Source of the DNA: JBMNGG01 sp050949705
Lineage (GTDB): Bacteria > Bacillota > Thermosediminibacteria > Thermosediminibacterales > Tepidanaerobacteraceae
Direction: 5' to 3'
NCBI GenBank assembly: GCA_050949705.1
Contig: JBMNGG010000001.1
Coordinates: 14,478 to 78,477, forward strand
Length of the DNA stretch: 64,000 nt
Below, in pieces: positions 15,676 through 24,623 of the stretch. The notes below the pieces were generated by a model. It saw only the letters and a program-made list of their open reading frames with translations, made no database searches and was not told the origin of the DNA. The translations under genes were made by a program, and so were the position numbers. Positions within the stretch are counted from its first letter, which is position 1. Each line of letters starts with the position of its first letter.

Positions 15676-18435
15676 ATGTCTTCAATATTAGTTGCTTTAA
15701 CCATGGCTATTGCCGATTCAGCAATTCTTATAATAGTATATATGTATTTATTTTTCCAGGAAAAGAAAAAATATTTGCGCACATGGGCATTAGGGTGGTT
15801 TTTCCTATTTCTAAGGTTCTTTTTTGAAATATGGCTATTATATTATGACACTGAAGTACTGAAATTTTCCGTTCAAATTTCGAATCTTCTCAGTGTATTA
15901 ATGATATTGTACGGGACACTGATTTTTTTAGACAAAAAGACACCTAAATGGTTTGGATACGTTATAGTATTGAATTTTATCTGGTTGCCCATGGCATATA
16001 CTATGAATGTATCCCACTATCAACAGGTCTTACCATCATTTTTGTTATCTAGTATTATTTATTTTTGGACAGGTTTAGCTTTTTTAAGGACAATTGATAC
16101 TACAGGTATTGCAAAACATATAACAGGTGCAACATTTATGCTATGGGGATTACATAAGGCCAATTATACATTTGTAAAACCTATTCCCGAAGCAGCTCAA
16201 TGGGGATACTTGGTGACTGCTACTTTTGAAATAATTGTTGCCTTAGGAATCATGTTTGTTCACTTTGAAAAGGCAAAACAGATGGAGAGATTATCCAAAG
16301 AAGAGTTAAGTAAGCAACATAAGAAATTCGAAGTGACACTGAAAAGTATAGGTGATGGTGTCATAACTACAAATGTCAAAGGTGTGGTAGACTTTATTAA
16401 TCCAATAGCTGAAGAGATTACCGGATATTTTGAAGGAGAGGCTGTTGGCAAACACATAAGTCAGATATTTCAAAAAATTAATGAGAATACGGGAGAACCA
16501 GCTAAAATTCCTATTGAAACAGTGATTGAAAAGGGAGTTGTGAAAGGACTTGCTAACCACACTGCCCTCATACGTAAAGATGGCAGTATTGTTTCTATCG
16601 CAGATTCTGCAGCTCCCATAAAAAACAATGCAGGTGAAATAGTCGGTGTAGTCATGGTCTTTAGAGATGTAACTAAAGAAAGAGATATGCAAAAATCCCG
16701 GGAACAGCTTGCCTTTATTGTTGAACACTCTCGTGAAGCAATTTACAGCTTAGATACTGATTACCGAATCCGAAATTGGAACTTGGGTGCCGAGAAGATT
16801 TTCGGCTATAAGGCTGAAGAAATAATTGGAGAATCCGCATATATCTTAATTCCCAAAGAATTACATAAAGAGGTAGATGAGTATATATCAACGGCATTAA
16901 GAGAAAAAAGGCCGGTATATTATGAAACTGTGCGTCTGAGAAAAGATAAAAGCAAAGTGGACTTGATGATATCTATATCACCTATAATAGATAGTTACAA
17001 TAATAATTTAGGCATATCGATTATTGCCCATGATATTTCAGATAAGGTTCGGTCTCGAGAGATGCTAAGGCGCTACAAAATGCTTTCAGATAGAGCTACA
17101 GACATAATACTTTTTATAAGATATTCAGATGGGCAAATAATCGAAGCAAACCAAGCTGCAGTTAAGGCTTATGGATATGATATAGAAGAATTATTGAAAT
17201 TGAAAATAAATGATTTAAGAGTTGATCCAAATATTGAAGATGTAAGAGCTAAGATGAAAAGAGCATTAAAAGGAATAAGATTTGAAACTATCCATCGCCG
17301 CAAGGATGGGAGCACTTTTCCTGTCGAAGTAAATTCAATAGGAGGTATTTTAGAAAACCAGCAGGTTCTTTTAAGTATTTGTAGAGATATAACGGAGCGC
17401 AAGAGCTTTGAAGAACAGTTAAAATATATAAGTAGTCATGACTATCTAACAGGATTATATAATAGAAGGACCTTAGATGAAAAGTTAACCGAATTGGAGA
17501 AAACCCCCCCTTACCCCCTTGCTATAATTATGTGTGATATAGACGGGTTAAAAATGATAAACGATACTTTTGGGCATGAGGCAGGAGACCAATTCATAAA
17601 AGCAGCTGCCGAAATTTTCATAAAGGTCATGAGAAAAGAGGATTTTATAGCTAGGACATCAGGAGACGAATTTATCATACTTATGCCTTTTACCGGGAAG
17701 TATTCAGCAGAAAAGGCTATTAATAACATACGTAAAAACATTGAAGATTTCAAAGATCACGGATTACCCATACCACTAAATGTATCCATTGGGTATGCAA
17801 TAGTTGAAAATGAAAATTTAACCCTAAAAGAAGCTCAGAGTATCGCAGAAAAGAATATGTATCATGAAAAACTACATCATGGCAGAAGCAAAAAAGGCAG
17901 TATAATAAGGACATTGATAAAAATGCTAGAAGCTCGAGATATCATAACACAAGGCCATTCTGATCGCACAGAAAAACTTGCAGTCAAACTAAGTGAATAC
18001 ATGGGTTTGGGCCAACGACAAATAGATGATATCAGGCTTCTTGCCATATTTCATGATATAGGAAAAGTAGGAGTGCCCGATAACATTCTCTTTAAAAAGG
18101 GAACGCTGACAGATGATGAAAGATTAAAAATGCAGCGGCATACGGAAATAGGTCACAGGATAGCAATATCCTCCCCTGAACTAGCACATATAGCCGATTG
18201 GATACTGCTTCATCATGAATGGTGGGATGGCAATGGAAACCCCTTACGCCTAAAAGGTGAGGAAATTCCTGAGGAATGTCGCATATTAGCAGTAGTAGAT
18301 GCATATGATGCAATGACAAAGAGCAGACCCTATCGTTCGGCTATGACCCACGAAGAAGCAGTAGTTGAAATAAAAAGGTGTTCAGGCACTCAGTTTGATC
18401 CATATGTGGTAGAAAAGTTTCTGGAAGTTATCTAA
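15676..18435 (+). CDS. Membrane PAS-GGDEF-HD-GYP cyclic-di-GMP signalling protein
   Basis: 919 aa. Six or seven hydrophobic segments occupy about the first 200 residues. Three PAS domains follow (about 217-335, 340-458, 468-580), then a GGDEF domain (SHDYLTGLYNRR, with SGDEF at the active site, about 585-735), then an HD-GYP domain (about 745-919) with HDIGK and a C-terminal HHEWWDGNGNP. GGDEF makes and HD-GYP degrades c-di-GMP. Here the first Gly of GGDEF is Ser, which many active enzymes tolerate, while the GYP Tyr is Asn. The start ATG 15676 has AAAGGA 8 nt upstream; in-frame ATG 15667 and GTG 15658 are alternatives. It is flanked by terminators, so probably a single-gene unit. Confidence 0.92.
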   Translation: MSSILVALTMAIADSAILIIVYMYLFFQEKKKYLRTWALGWFFLFLRFFFEIWLLYYDTEVLKFSVQISNLLSVLMILYGTLIFLDKKTPKWFGYVIVLNFIWLPMAYTMNVSHYQQVLPSFLLSSIIYFWTGLAFLRTIDTTGIAKHITGATFMLWGLHKANYTFVKPIPEAAQWGYLVTATFEIIVALGIMFVHFEKAKQMERLSKEELSKQHKKFEVTLKSIGDGVITTNVKGVVDFINPIAEEITGYFEGEAVGKHISQIFQKINENTGEPAKIPIETVIEKGVVKGLANHTALIRKDGSIVSIADSAAPIKNNAGEIVGVVMVFRDVTKERDMQKSREQLAFIVEHSREAIYSLDTDYRIRNWNLGAEKIFGYKAEEIIGESAYILIPKELHKEVDEYISTALREKRPVYYETVRLRKDKSKVDLMISISPIIDSYNNNLGISIIAHDISDKVRSREMLRRYKMLSDRATDIILFIRYSDGQIIEANQAAVKAYGYDIEELLKLKINDLRVDPNIEDVRAKMKRALKGIRFETIHRRKDGSTFPVEVNSIGGILENQQVLLSICRDITERKSFEEQLKYISSHDYLTGLYNRRTLDEKLTELEKTPPYPLAIIMCDIDGLKMINDTFGHEAGDQFIKAAAEIFIKVMRKEDFIARTSGDEFIILMPFTGKYSAEKAINNIRKNIEDFKDHGLPIPLNVSIGYAIVENENLTLKEAQSIAEKNMYHEKLHHGRSKKGSIIRTLIKMLEARDIITQGHSDRTEKLAVKLSEYMGLGQRQIDDIRLLAIFHDIGKVGVPDNILFKKGTLTDDERLKMQRHTEIGHRIAISSPELAHIADWILLHHEWWDGNGNPLRLKGEEIPEECRILAVVDAYDAMTKSRPYRSAMTHEEAVVEIKRCSGTQFDPYVVEKFLEVI

Positions 18436-18446
18436 ACAGCAAGAAA

Positions 18447-18494
18447 ACAGGGTTGTTTTCCCTCTTTTTGGGAGAAACAACCCTGTCATTTTTT
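18447..18494. terminator. Bidirectional terminator
   Basis: ACAGGGTTGTTT and AAACAACCCTGT form a perfect 12-bp stem, with an inner TCCC/GGGA extension, followed by CATTTTTT. It separates the convergent GGDEF and SleB-like genes. Confidence 0.88.
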
Positions 18495-18500
18495 CACTTA

Positions 18501-19472
18501 CTATTTTGTAAAGACATGGTCACCTATACGGTAAATTACCGGTTTTGAAAGCAGCCATGTATTTGATATCTTATAAGGATTAAAGAAGAATAAAGCTCCT
18601 CCGGTTGGATCCATTCCACCTAAAGCAGCATCTGCTGCCTTATATGAATCACTGCTTACAGTTACTGAAAACAGTCTCCCATCTAACACCGGTTCAAATT
18701 GATATGCTCCTATCTCATCAACATGATATATGACATCTTTGATAGTGTTGGGGAATAAGTTGCTAAGGACCCTGTTTACCACTACGGCACCAACAGCCAC
18801 TTTACCCATGTATGGTTCACCTTCAGCTTCTGCTTCAATCAATCTGGCAAGAAGCATTCTTTCCTCTTGAGTGTGATAAACGCCCGCTCCATATCGAGTG
18901 TATTGGCCTCGGTTAATATTGCCACGGGAAGGCAAGGTGGTGGAAGTATTATTCTGGGGCTGCGCCTGTGTTGGGATAAGAAGCTTCATACCCGCATAAA
19001 TGTCATCACCCCAAAGACCGTTGATTCTCTTTAGGTCTTTGACCGGTACCCCATAGGTTTGGGAGATCAAGAAAAGAGTGTCTCCCCAACGGACAGTTAT
19101 CTTTTGATAGGCACCTTTATGGGGAATATACAGTGTTTGGCCCGGCAGGATTTGATCAGTATAGATACCGTTTAAATCCCTCAATTCCCATAAATCTACC
19201 CCGAAGTTTTGGCTGATAAGGTAAAGGCTATCTCCAGGTTTTACTATGTATTTTTCTGGTATGAGCAAAACTTGTCCACTTGTGATAGTATCAGAATACA
19301 AATCGTTGCTCTGTTTCACCTTATCCACTGGAATTCCCGTGATGCGGCTCAAGGAATACAGCGAGTCTCCGGGCTGCACCGTAATTTCTTTAGCTTGGGC
19401 TATTCCACTAGATAGCACCAGAAAGACCAGCATAAATACTACAATGTTTAGTTTTTTGGCAAAATACACCAA
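18501..19472 (-). CDS. SleB-like cell wall hydrolase with three LysM domains
   Basis: 323 aa exported protein. The signal peptide ends near AQA (residue 27). Three LysM peptidoglycan-binding repeats follow (about 30-72, 76-117, 125-167; each has a 'PGDSLY' or 'WGDTLF' start and an 'LLIP' or 'LYIP' end). A Ser/Thr/Gln-rich linker leads to a C-terminal Hydrolase_2 (SleB/CwlJ) domain (about 203-323), with LLARLIEAEAEGEP carrying the probable catalytic Glu213. SleB-type enzymes are lytic transglycosylases of the spore cortex. LysM architecture also fits a vegetative wall enzyme. Confidence 0.9.
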   Translation of the reverse strand: MVYFAKKLNIVVFMLVFLVLSSGIAQAKEITVQPGDSLYSLSRITGIPVDKVKQSNDLYSDTITSGQVLLIPEKYIVKPGDSLYLISQNFGVDLWELRDLNGIYTDQILPGQTLYIPHKGAYQKITVRWGDTLFLISQTYGVPVKDLKRINGLWGDDIYAGMKLLIPTQAQPQNNTSTTLPSRGNINRGQYTRYGAGVYHTQEERMLLARLIEAEAEGEPYMGKVAVGAVVVNRVLSNLFPNTIKDVIYHVDEIGAYQFEPVLDGRLFSVTVSSDSYKAADAALGGMDPTGGALFFFNPYKISNTWLLSKPVIYRIGDHVFTK

Positions 19473-19563
19473 CTATCATCCCCTTTCCTTCCACGATTAT
19501 ACTATAAGTCCACGGTCTATTTCATCAAGCAATATTCACCAATGCAGGATTTGGAAAAAACAA

Positions 19564-19591
19564 GCCGTCGGGTATTTTTTTACCCGACGGC
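19564..19591 (-). terminator. Terminator of the coiled-coil protein gene
   Basis: GCCGTCGGGTA / TACCCGACGGC, 11-bp perfect stem, followed on the minus strand by TTGTTTTTTCC. Confidence 0.88.
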
Positions 19592-19597
19592 AATACA

Positions 19598-20677
19598 TCA
19601 CTTTTTAAAAATCATTATAAGTTTCCCTTCATCAGTACTAATGGCTGATATCTTTAAATCGTAAGGCAAGGGTGGTGGTGTAAATACCATGTCATAATCG
19701 GCCATGAGTTCATCAATGACCTTAGGAGGTAATACAACCCCGCTAAATTCCAACTTTGTAGGGGTGAATTGTACTTTATTGTCTTTAGTAAGTTTCATAC
19801 TGCATGTTATAGAATAAATTGGTGTGTCACTATTAGGTTTTTTTTCGGTGACGGTTATACCTTCTTTGTTGAATTTAATAAATACATCCTTTAAGTTTTC
19901 GTCTTTGGATAGTAGAACTTTAGTAACACTGGTATCGTAAAATTCTGCTCGAGCCGTTAGAGTTAAGTAATTCACTTTTAGATCATCAGGGGATAAACTT
20001 GACCATGGAAGTGATGACAGATTTTTTAAAAGGTAATCTAATGACGGCAAGGATTCTTGCCAGTTTTCACTCAACTCTTCTAAAAAAGTTGTATCTTTAA
20101 GGACAAGCCTTGCATGTCTTAGTTCTTTTTGTTTTTCCGCAATGGTTTCATTAATTCTCTCAAGGGCTTTTTTAGCCTGCTGTTCAAGAGCATCAATTTC
20201 CCGCTGTTTCTCCATAATATTTCTTTCCTCCTGTTCACGGTTTGATATAAGGACCCTAGTCTCAAGAATTATATTATTATAGTATTCTAAAAAGAACATG
20301 ATGTTATCGAAACGACGGAAAAAATCCCCAAAATCTTCTGCTCCCACAAGCACAGCAAGCATGTTCCCTAAACCGCCCTTATGTGAAAAAATAACCCAGC
20401 GGGAAAGTTCATTTCGGCGAATATTAATAGTGTTATTTAATGAAGAAAGTTCTTCTTGTTTTTTCTTAAGTTCTTCTTTTAGTTCCCTATTTTGTGATGA
20501 GAGCTTCTCAACTTCATTTTGTAAAGCCAAAACTTTTGAATCAAGTGTTAGAATCTCTTCAATAAGGCGCTGCTCAATATCATCTATTTGTGCACCTGGA
20601 GTGATTTGTACATACATTATATTCATAATAAAAATGACAGCAATAATAGCATAAAGCCCTTTTGCAGTTCTCATCAT
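19598..20677 (-). CDS. Exported coiled-coil protein, PcsB/CwlO-like N-terminus, no catalytic domain
   Basis: 359 aa. One N-terminal hydrophobic segment (signal peptide or anchor) is followed by long heptad-rich coiled coil (about 30-95 and 145-200). Between them, SHKGGLGNMLAVLVGAEDFGDFFRRFDNI resembles the 'LL-A-S-F-DF-R' segment of the PcsB/CwlO coiled-coil domain that FtsEX uses to hold peptidoglycan hydrolases. The C-terminal 150 residues are beta-rich and unfamiliar, with no CHAP, NlpC or M23 motif. The role could be control of a wall hydrolase, which is inference. It has its own strong terminator. Confidence 0.65.
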   Translation of the reverse strand: MMRTAKGLYAIIAVIFIMNIMYVQITPGAQIDDIEQRLIEEILTLDSKVLALQNEVEKLSSQNRELKEELKKKQEELSSLNNTINIRRNELSRWVIFSHKGGLGNMLAVLVGAEDFGDFFRRFDNIMFFLEYYNNIILETRVLISNREQEERNIMEKQREIDALEQQAKKALERINETIAEKQKELRHARLVLKDTTFLEELSENWQESLPSLDYLLKNLSSLPWSSLSPDDLKVNYLTLTARAEFYDTSVTKVLLSKDENLKDVFIKFNKEGITVTEKKPNSDTPIYSITCSMKLTKDNKVQFTPTKLEFSGVVLPPKVIDELMADYDMVFTPPPLPYDLKISAISTDEGKLIMIFKK

Positions 20678-20841
20678 ATACCCCCCGGCTAAGACCGGTA
20701 TACTATTTTATAGTTCTAATACATTATATGTCACATATTCTACAAAAACACAAAATATCCTCTAAACTACTTTGAATTGCATAGTTTAAATAGTCTGGTG
20801 TATAATCAAACTGTACTTATTTTGCAAGGAGTGAAGCGAAG

Positions 20842-21855
20842 TTGAATCTTCAGGAAGTAAAACAAGCAGCAAGGGAAAAAATGAAGGGTTACTGTCGTGT
20901 GTGTAAAGAATGCAATGGAGTAGTATGTGCCGGTGAAGTACCGGGGATGGGAGGCGTAGGAACCGGTTCTTCTTTTACAGCCAACATTGAAGCATTAGCT
21001 AAGAAAAAGCTTATATTAAAAACACTACATAATGCAAAAAATCCTGATATCACTACGGATATACTAGGGATGAAGCTTACAATGCCAATCCTGGCAGCAC
21101 CCGTTACAGGATCTGAATATAATATGGGTGGAGCTATATCAGAAGCCGATTATGCCCAAATGATAATAACAGGTTCAAGAAATGCCGGAACTATAGGAAT
21201 GTGTGGTGACGGCGGCAACCCCCTGTTCTATGATTCAGGCCTTGAAGCTATAAAAAAAGAAAATGGGCATGGTATAGGAATTATTAAACCAAGAGAAAAT
21301 TCAATAGTCATCGACATGGCAAATAGAGCTAAAGACATAGGAGCAGCTGCCGTGGGTATGGATGTTGATGGGGCCGGTCTTGTTACTATGGCTCTAATGG
21401 GTCAACCGGTAGGGCCTAAAAACAAAGAGGAACTTATTGAGATAATTTCAAGTGTGGACATGCCCTTTATTTTAAAAGGTATCATGACCTTAGAAGAAGC
21501 TAAACTTGCATATGAGGTTGGGGCGTCAGCTATCGTAGTTTCTAATCATGGTGGTCGTGTTCTTGATAGCACACCAGGTGTAGCCGATGTCTTACCAGAT
21601 ATCGCAAAAGAGATGAAGGGTAAGATAACAATTTTTGCAGATGGAGGAGTTCGCCGCGGTGTGGATGTATTAAAATACCTAGCATTAGGGGCAGATGCTG
21701 TCCTTGTAGGAAGACCCGTTATTGTAGGCGCCTTCGGTGGTGGTGAAAAAGGAGTTCAGTTGGTCCTTGATACAATGGCAAAAGAATTAAAGCAAGCCAT
21801 GATTCTAACGGGTTGTGAAAATCTAGAGGAAATAAAGCCATCAATTTTGTTTTAA
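20842..21855 (+). CDS. FMN-dependent alpha-hydroxy-acid oxidizing protein
   Basis: 337 aa TIM-barrel flavoprotein of the lactate/glycolate oxidase superfamily. FMN and substrate residues are visible: PILAAPVTG, Lys212 in LKGIM, the catalytic His236 in SNHGGR, FADGGVRRGVDVLKYLALGAD and VGRPVI. An N-terminal extension has four Cys (C18, C21, C24, C29), absent from classic oxidases, which may bind metal or an Fe-S cluster. The substrate is unknown; in anaerobes such proteins probably act as dehydrogenases. The start is TTG at 20842 with AAGGAG 10 nt upstream. Confidence 0.85.
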   Translation: MNLQEVKQAAREKMKGYCRVCKECNGVVCAGEVPGMGGVGTGSSFTANIEALAKKKLILKTLHNAKNPDITTDILGMKLTMPILAAPVTGSEYNMGGAISEADYAQMIITGSRNAGTIGMCGDGGNPLFYDSGLEAIKKENGHGIGIIKPRENSIVIDMANRAKDIGAAAVGMDVDGAGLVTMALMGQPVGPKNKEELIEIISSVDMPFILKGIMTLEEAKLAYEVGASAIVVSNHGGRVLDSTPGVADVLPDIAKEMKGKITIFADGGVRRGVDVLKYLALGADAVLVGRPVIVGAFGGGEKGVQLVLDTMAKELKQAMILTGCENLEEIKPSILF

Positions 21856-21860
21856 AACAT

Positions 21861-21891
21861 AAAGTGACAGGGAATAATACTCTGTCACTTT
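21861..21891. terminator. Bidirectional terminator
   Basis: AAAGTGACAG / CTGTCACTTT, 10-bp perfect stem between two convergent genes, with TTTTC and TTTATG flanks. Confidence 0.8.
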
Positions 21892-21897
21892 TCTACT

Positions 21898-22614
21898 TTA
21901 AAGAGAATCGATTTCTTCTTTTGAAAGTTCCCTCCACTCACCGGGATCAAGTTCTTGGTCAAGAACTAAAGGGCCTATGGACAGTCGCTTAAGATATATA
22001 ACATCTTTGCCACGAGACTTCATCATACGCTTTATCTGATGAAATTTGCCTTCACAGATGGTAACTTTAGCTTGGGAAATGTCTGCAGCTTTTAATATTT
22101 CAAGTTTTGCCGGTAATGTGATAAAATCTTCCAGATCAATACCTGATGCGAAAGCCTCTATATCACTTTTATCCAACTTTCCCTTAACTTCCACATAATA
22201 AACCTTTTCCACCTTGTTTTTTGGTGACAGCAGACGATGTGCCATTTTTCCGTCATCAGTTAGTAGGATTAGCCCTTCAGCATCTTTATCAAGTCTCCCC
22301 ACAGGAAAAAGTTTTCGGTGGGAGTATTCCCCTTCAAGAATGTCGATTACGGTAATGTCTACATTGTCGCGAGTAGAGGAAATAACACCTTCCGGTTTAT
22401 TCATCATGATATATACATTTTCATGATAATTTAATATATTCCCTAGAACTGTTATCTTATCGGCTAAAGGGTTTACTTGAGCTCCGGCATCCCCCACAAC
22501 TTGTCCGTTCACCGAAACCTGTCCCGATTTAATAAGTTTTTTAACATCCTTCCTACTGCCAAAGCCTGACAAGGCAAGAATTTTATCAAGTCGCTCGGTC
22601 TTTTGCTTTTTCAT
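21898..22614 (-). CDS. RsuA/RluB-family rRNA pseudouridine synthase
   Basis: 238 aa. An N-terminal S4 RNA-binding domain (RLDKILALSGFGSRKD, about 6-60) is followed by the catalytic domain, with the family motif GRLDKDAEGLILLTDDG holding the catalytic Asp (about residue 109). It isomerises a specific uridine in 16S or 23S rRNA; which one cannot be told from sequence. ATG at 22614 is preferred over GTG 22623, because GGGGTG lies just before the ATG. It is read toward the FMN-oxidase gene. Confidence 0.92.
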   Translation of the reverse strand: MKKQKTERLDKILALSGFGSRKDVKKLIKSGQVSVNGQVVGDAGAQVNPLADKITVLGNILNYHENVYIMMNKPEGVISSTRDNVDITVIDILEGEYSHRKLFPVGRLDKDAEGLILLTDDGKMAHRLLSPKNKVEKVYYVEVKGKLDKSDIEAFASGIDLEDFITLPAKLEILKAADISQAKVTICEGKFHQIKRMMKSRGKDVIYLKRLSIGPLVLDQELDPGEWRELSKEEIDSL

Positions 22615-22684
22615 GGTTTTCACCCCATTAAATTATACACTGAATAAAGATCCCATTGCAAACATTTGGGTTTACACATTTGAA

Positions 22685-22710
22685 AAACCCGACACTTCTG
22701 TGCCGGGTTT
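22685..22710 (-). terminator. Terminator of module 1 minus-strand genes
   Basis: Minus strand: AAACCCGGCACA / TGTCGGGTTT stem, then TTTTTCA. It ends the transcript carrying the 30-aa peptide and coiled-coil gene of the first protease module. Confidence 0.8.
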
Positions 22711-22737
22711 CTCAGGCGAAAAATATATGGTCTTACT

Positions 22738-22830
22738 TTATTTGCCAAGCAATGGGAACAAAATGAACAGTATGGGGATCAATATAATGAGAATTATTAT
22801 GATAAACACCCAGAATATGGCTTGTGTCAT
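22738..22830 (-). CDS. 30-aa hydrophobic membrane peptide, module 1
   Basis: The short reading frame starts ATG ACA CAA and encodes MTQAIFWVFI... ending in FPLLGK. It is almost entirely Ile/Leu/Phe/Val, one transmembrane helix. A strong AAAGGAGG lies 8 nt upstream. A paralogue at 24624-24725 has the same first six residues after the start, the same ILIILIP core and the same FPLLGK end, and sits at the same place in the second module. Conservation of sequence, ribosome binding site and position makes it a real gene. Function unknown. Confidence 0.75.
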   Translation of the reverse strand: MTQAIFWVFIIIILIILIPILFILFPLLGK

Positions 22831-22907
22831 ATTATGTTCCTCCTTTCATTTATGGCTTTACTCTAGCCCTGATACATATTATGCAATACCCTTTTTTTGT
22901 GACACTT

Positions 22908-23318
22908 TCACCTATCTTTTAAGACACCTGCTATGGTATTTGCTACAAGATGTTGAAATTCCTGAGTTTGAATAAGTCCAAGGACCATGGGAAACCACAT
23001 ATTACTCATAATAGACTCACCACTTGCAATCGTTATTTCTTCAACTTTTCCACTTAACTTATCCTGAGCTTTTTGTGTAATGTCAGAAAGGCTTATAACT
23101 GCAATTTTTGCGTAATCTATATTGTTAGATATTTTTTCTAAAACATTTTTCAAATTACCGGAAATTATCGATTGGCGAACCATATTTTTAGCATCGAGCA
23201 TTGATTGGGTAAATGGATCGCTATTGCTTGCTAGTTCAATTTCTCTTAGCTCCTCCTCTAGTACACTTTTTCTTCTATCAAGTTCATTTATTGCCCTTTT
23301 CAAATCATCCTTTGTCAT
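22908..23318 (-). CDS. Coiled-coil protein of protease module 1
   Basis: 136 aa from ATG 23318, which has AAAGGGGG 6 nt upstream. A charged helical N-terminus (MTKDDLKRAINELDRRK) is followed by a helical middle (LKNVLEKISNN, AQDKLSGKVEE) and a conserved C-terminus GLIQTQEFQHLVANTIAGVLK. The paralogue at 24863-25318 shares the same three blocks. No family is recognised and there is no signal peptide. It is divergent from the protease gene, with about 100 bp between them, and is followed by the 30-aa membrane peptide. Confidence 0.75.
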   Translation of the reverse strand: MTKDDLKRAINELDRRKSVLEEELREIELASNSDPFTQSMLDAKNMVRQSIISGNLKNVLEKISNNIDYAKIAVISLSDITQKAQDKLSGKVEEITIASGESIMSNMWFPMVLGLIQTQEFQHLVANTIAGVLKDR

Positions 23319-23359
23319 AGAAAGCCCCCTTTCGTATTCCAACGTTAATGTATATTATG

Positions 23360-23396
23360 CTTTATCACCAATAGCTGCCACTTTGAATATTTTATT
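23360..23396. promoter_or_regulatory. Conserved divergent intergenic element, copy 1
   Basis: TTTATCACCAATAGCTGCCACTT and TGAATATTTTAT lie in the divergent gap between the coiled-coil and protease genes. The second module has the same block at 25365-25401 (ATTATCACCAAATCTTGCTACTT and TGAATATTTTAT), although the surrounding bases have diverged. Preservation suggests a shared promoter or operator. The TGAATA could be a -35 of a sporulation sigma factor, but no convincing -10 is seen. Confidence 0.5.
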
Positions 23397-23422
23397 ATAA
23401 AGACTATGAGAGGAGTAAAAGC

Positions 23423-24574
23423 ATGTTACCATTATTACTGATACCATATTATATTTTAGTGGGAGCAGCAGGGGCCTATTTTATAAATAAGCAAACTAAA
23501 AGTGGTGACAGTTCACAATATAAAATCGTAGGATTTAATCCTGATTATGCTTGGATAAAAGGCCAGGATTTGATGAAAGATTATGGAATAAAGGTAAAAA
23601 AGGAATTGCCACTGATAAATGCATGTTTGTGTGAAGTTACAGAAAAAGCTGTTGTTCAAAATTTGGCAGAGGATCCCATGATAGAATTCATTGAAGATGA
23701 TATTGAGGGTGCCATTCAAGTCATGCCTACTTTCACATTAGATATTAAAGAACAAGGCCAAGAAATTCCTTGGGGTATAAAAAGAGTTGGCGCACCAGAT
23801 GTATGGAAGAATACCCGGGGAGAAGGGATAAGAGTTGGGATTATTGATACAGGTGTTGACACAAACCATCCTGACTTAAAGGATAATATAGCTTCAGCCG
23901 GTTGGGTTTTAGAATGTCAGAATATTGTTGACGATAACGGTCATGGAACTCATGTAGCTGGAACAATAGCTGCCGTTGATAATAAAATTGGGGTAATCGG
24001 GGTAGCTCCTAAAGTGAAAATATATGCAGTAAAGGCTTTTACCAAAAGCGGCAGAGGTAAGATTTCTGATGTCATCGAGGGTCTGAACTGGTGTGTTGAA
24101 AATAAAGTCCATGTAATAAACATGAGTTTCGGTTTTAAAAACAACAAAGCTCTTGAGAAAGCTATAAAAGCAGTATATAAACGGGGTATAGTTTTGGTGG
24201 CTGCATCAGGTAATTCAGGTGGTAGCAACAATGTAATGTATCCTGCCAGATACCCTGAAGTGATAGCCGTAGCTGCATCTAACTCCAGTGATAAAGTGGC
24301 TTGGTTTTCAAGTGGAGGTCCTCAAGTTGATGTAATTGCACCTGGTGCCGGTATACTTTCTACTTACAAAAATGGAGCATATAAAACCATGAGTGGAACT
24401 TCGATGGCCTGTCCTCATGTGGCAGCTGCATGTGCAATAATATTATCAAAATCCAAAGTAAGCCCTAAGGAGGTAAAAAGTATTTTAATTAACACATCCA
24501 GGGACTTGGGCTTTGCTAAAACCAAGCAGGGATCGGGCTTAATTAATGTGTCACAAGCCATACAAAGTATATAA
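23423..24574 (+). CDS. S8 family serine peptidase (subtilisin-like), module 1
   Basis: 383 aa. A hydrophobic N-terminal helix (residues 2-22) may be a signal or membrane anchor. An inhibitor-I9-like propeptide follows (about 33-97, ending FIEDDIE), then the subtilase domain with Asp142 (IIDTGVDTNHPDL), His174 (NGHGTHVAGT), oxyanion Asn264 (ASGNSGG) and Ser327 (SGTSMACPH). All catalytic residues are present, so it should be active. No C-terminal domain is present. Divergent from the coiled-coil gene; a terminator follows the stop. Confidence 0.93.
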   Translation: MLPLLLIPYYILVGAAGAYFINKQTKSGDSSQYKIVGFNPDYAWIKGQDLMKDYGIKVKKELPLINACLCEVTEKAVVQNLAEDPMIEFIEDDIEGAIQVMPTFTLDIKEQGQEIPWGIKRVGAPDVWKNTRGEGIRVGIIDTGVDTNHPDLKDNIASAGWVLECQNIVDDNGHGTHVAGTIAAVDNKIGVIGVAPKVKIYAVKAFTKSGRGKISDVIEGLNWCVENKVHVINMSFGFKNNKALEKAIKAVYKRGIVLVAASGNSGGSNNVMYPARYPEVIAVAASNSSDKVAWFSSGGPQVDVIAPGAGILSTYKNGAYKTMSGTSMACPHVAAACAIILSKSKVSPKEVKSILINTSRDLGFAKTKQGSGLINVSQAIQSI

Positions 24575-24582
24575 AAAGACCA

Positions 24583-24606
24583 AAAGCCTTGGGAGACCAA
24601 GGCTTT
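24583..24606. terminator. Terminator after protease 1
   Basis: AAAGCCTTGG / CCAAGGCTTT, 10-bp perfect stem with GAGA loop, followed by CATTTTAACTTTTA. On the minus strand it also ends the module 2 peptide transcript. Confidence 0.82.
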
Positions 24607-24623
24607 CATTTTAACTTTTATTT

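Noticed and set aside
16306..16728. 140-aa frame on the minus strand inside the GGDEF gene
   Set aside because: It is antisense to conserved PAS coding sequence, and has no ribosome binding site and no recognisable motif.
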